NCBI GenBank assembly: GCA_036847245.1
Contig: DAIUAL010000060.1
Coordinates: 1 to 16,364, forward strand
Reading direction: 5' to 3'
Source: UBA4661 sp002405405
GTDB lineage: Bacteria > Bacteroidota > Ignavibacteria > Kapaibacteriales > UBA4661
Length of the DNA: 16,364 nt
The position numbers and the translations under genes were made by a program. Of the stretch, positions 15,688-16,364 are shown piece by piece. The notes beneath the pieces are model-generated. The model was not told where the DNA came from, searched no databases, and saw only the letters and a program-made list of their open reading frames with translations. Position 1 is the stretch's first letter. The number at the start of each line of letters is the position of its first letter.

Positions 15688-16364
15688 ATGAAACGTTTAC
15701 TCTATGTAGGTATGACACGAGCAAAAGACCATCTCATCCTTTCCGGCAGAATCAAACCAAACAAAGAACTAAGTATTCCCCAACGAACCATGCTTGGTCT
15801 CGTAGATCGTGCCTTGAAAGCACATTCCGGTGCAGTTGATGACCCATTAGTCCAAGAATGCAATCTCTTTACAGATTTGGAAGTTCCTTTCTTTGCACAA
15901 GTAAAAACAGCAGAAGGCTCGACCCTGATACTCGACAACAGCTATAGTACTGTACGCATTTATCGGGAAGCAGAGCAATTTGTTCGACAGGAAACCGGAA
16001 AGAATATAGAGAAGGTTATTGCGCCGCCGGAGTTTGTTCACCATGCTTTGGTCGATTCTGTTCCATTTATTTATGATCGCATGACAGTCTCCGCATCGCA
16101 AATCATGAAATTTCTTCATCATCGTGATCTATGGATTGAAGAAAATGTCCTTGGACTCAGCAAAGAGTATCTTGGCTCACTCAGTGCCAAATCAGCACTT
16201 GACGAAGAAGAAATAAGCGATCATGATTCTTTTTCAGAGACTCTACCTCACAATACCACACGTTATGATCTTGACAATACAGTCGCCGGAACGCTCTTTC
16301 ACGCAATGATGGAAAATGTTGCAGAGTGGCTCAATGCCGATGGCTCGATTGACTCAATCAAATT
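15688..16364 (+). CDS. addA: AddA C-terminal part after the stop cluster (cut by the window end)
   Basis: In the same frame as the upstream addA part, this stretch opens with a perfect SF1 motif VI, MKRLLYVGMTRAKDHLILSG. The ATG at 15688 could in principle serve as a restart, but only a weak AGG precedes it and a fragment starting at motif VI has no sense as an independent protein. I read it as the rest of addA. It continues through a region equivalent to the AddA linker to MTVSASQIMKFL (about 16081), the usual entry to the C-terminal nuclease domain, and GTLFHAMMENV (about 16288-16320), the first conserved His-containing helix of that PD-(D/E)XK domain. The catalytic Asp and Lys motifs lie beyond the window. 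There is no Cys in the VSASQ block, as expected for AddA rather than AddB. No stop interrupts these 225 codons. Confidence 0.75.
   Translation, partial: MKRLLYVGMTRAKDHLILSGRIKPNKELSIPQRTMLGLVDRALKAHSGAVDDPLVQECNLFTDLEVPFFAQVKTAEGSTLILDNSYSTVRIYREAEQFVRQETGKNIEKVIAPPEFVHHALVDSVPFIYDRMTVSASQIMKFLHHRDLWIEENVLGLSKEYLGSLSAKSALDEEEISDHDSFSETLPHNTTRYDLDNTVAGTLFHAMMENVAEWLNADGSIDSIK

Noticed and set aside
15625..15690. Two compensating frameshifts in addA that would bypass the stops through frame 2
   Set aside because: Frame 2 is open over 15602-15691, but its peptide (TKLKHHSINFHSLMNHRQNL) looks unlike an AddA linker. The original frame reads TPLYQFS and LNES then AESAEMKRLLYV, which fits, and needs no indels.

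Overview
The window comes from a bacterium of the Bacteroidota or the wider FCB group. The main evidence is an adjacent SusC/SusD pair, a NagB fused to a LmbE/PIG-L domain (an architecture I associate with Bacteroidota), and mostly weak Shine-Dalgarno signals. The SusC TonB-box region suggests an early-branching lineage (Kapabacteria/Ignavibacteria-like), but that is only an impression. I see no tRNA, rRNA, CRISPR array, insertion sequence or prophage gene. A run of 10 N marks an assembly gap, so this is probably a draft or metagenome contig.

Layout. At the left edge is the 3' end of an unrecognised gene (+). It is followed by a rho-independent terminator that serves the opposite strand. Next come susD and susC (both -, transcribed susC then susD), an outer-membrane uptake pair with a tight stem-loop straddling the susC stop codon. 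A 461-base divergent intergenic region separates susC from a 629-residue NagB-LmbE fusion (+), which ends in a clear terminator. Converging on it is hslU (-), the unfoldase of the HslUV protease, with no hslV beside it. Divergent from hslU is a two-gene operon, addB then addA (+), encoding an AddAB-type helicase-nuclease for double-strand-break repair. addA runs off the right edge.

How the genes relate. SusCD with the divergent amino-sugar-phosphate enzyme suggests uptake and use of an amino-sugar-containing substrate, but no glycoside hydrolase or regulator lies in the window, so the substrate is an inference. addB and addA are 15 bases apart and clearly belong together.

Main anomaly. The addA frame holds three in-frame stops (TAA, TAG, TAG) within 48 bases, exactly between helicase motifs V and VI. 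The same frame then continues through a perfect motif VI and stays open for 225 codons to the window end. Each stop is one C-to-T change from a Gln codon. TAA and TAG also end other genes here, so genome-wide recoding is unlikely. Recent inactivation, a local sequence error, or site-specific readthrough are the options. A second anomaly is the NagB active-site loop, which has Thr where E. coli NagB has catalytic Asp141.
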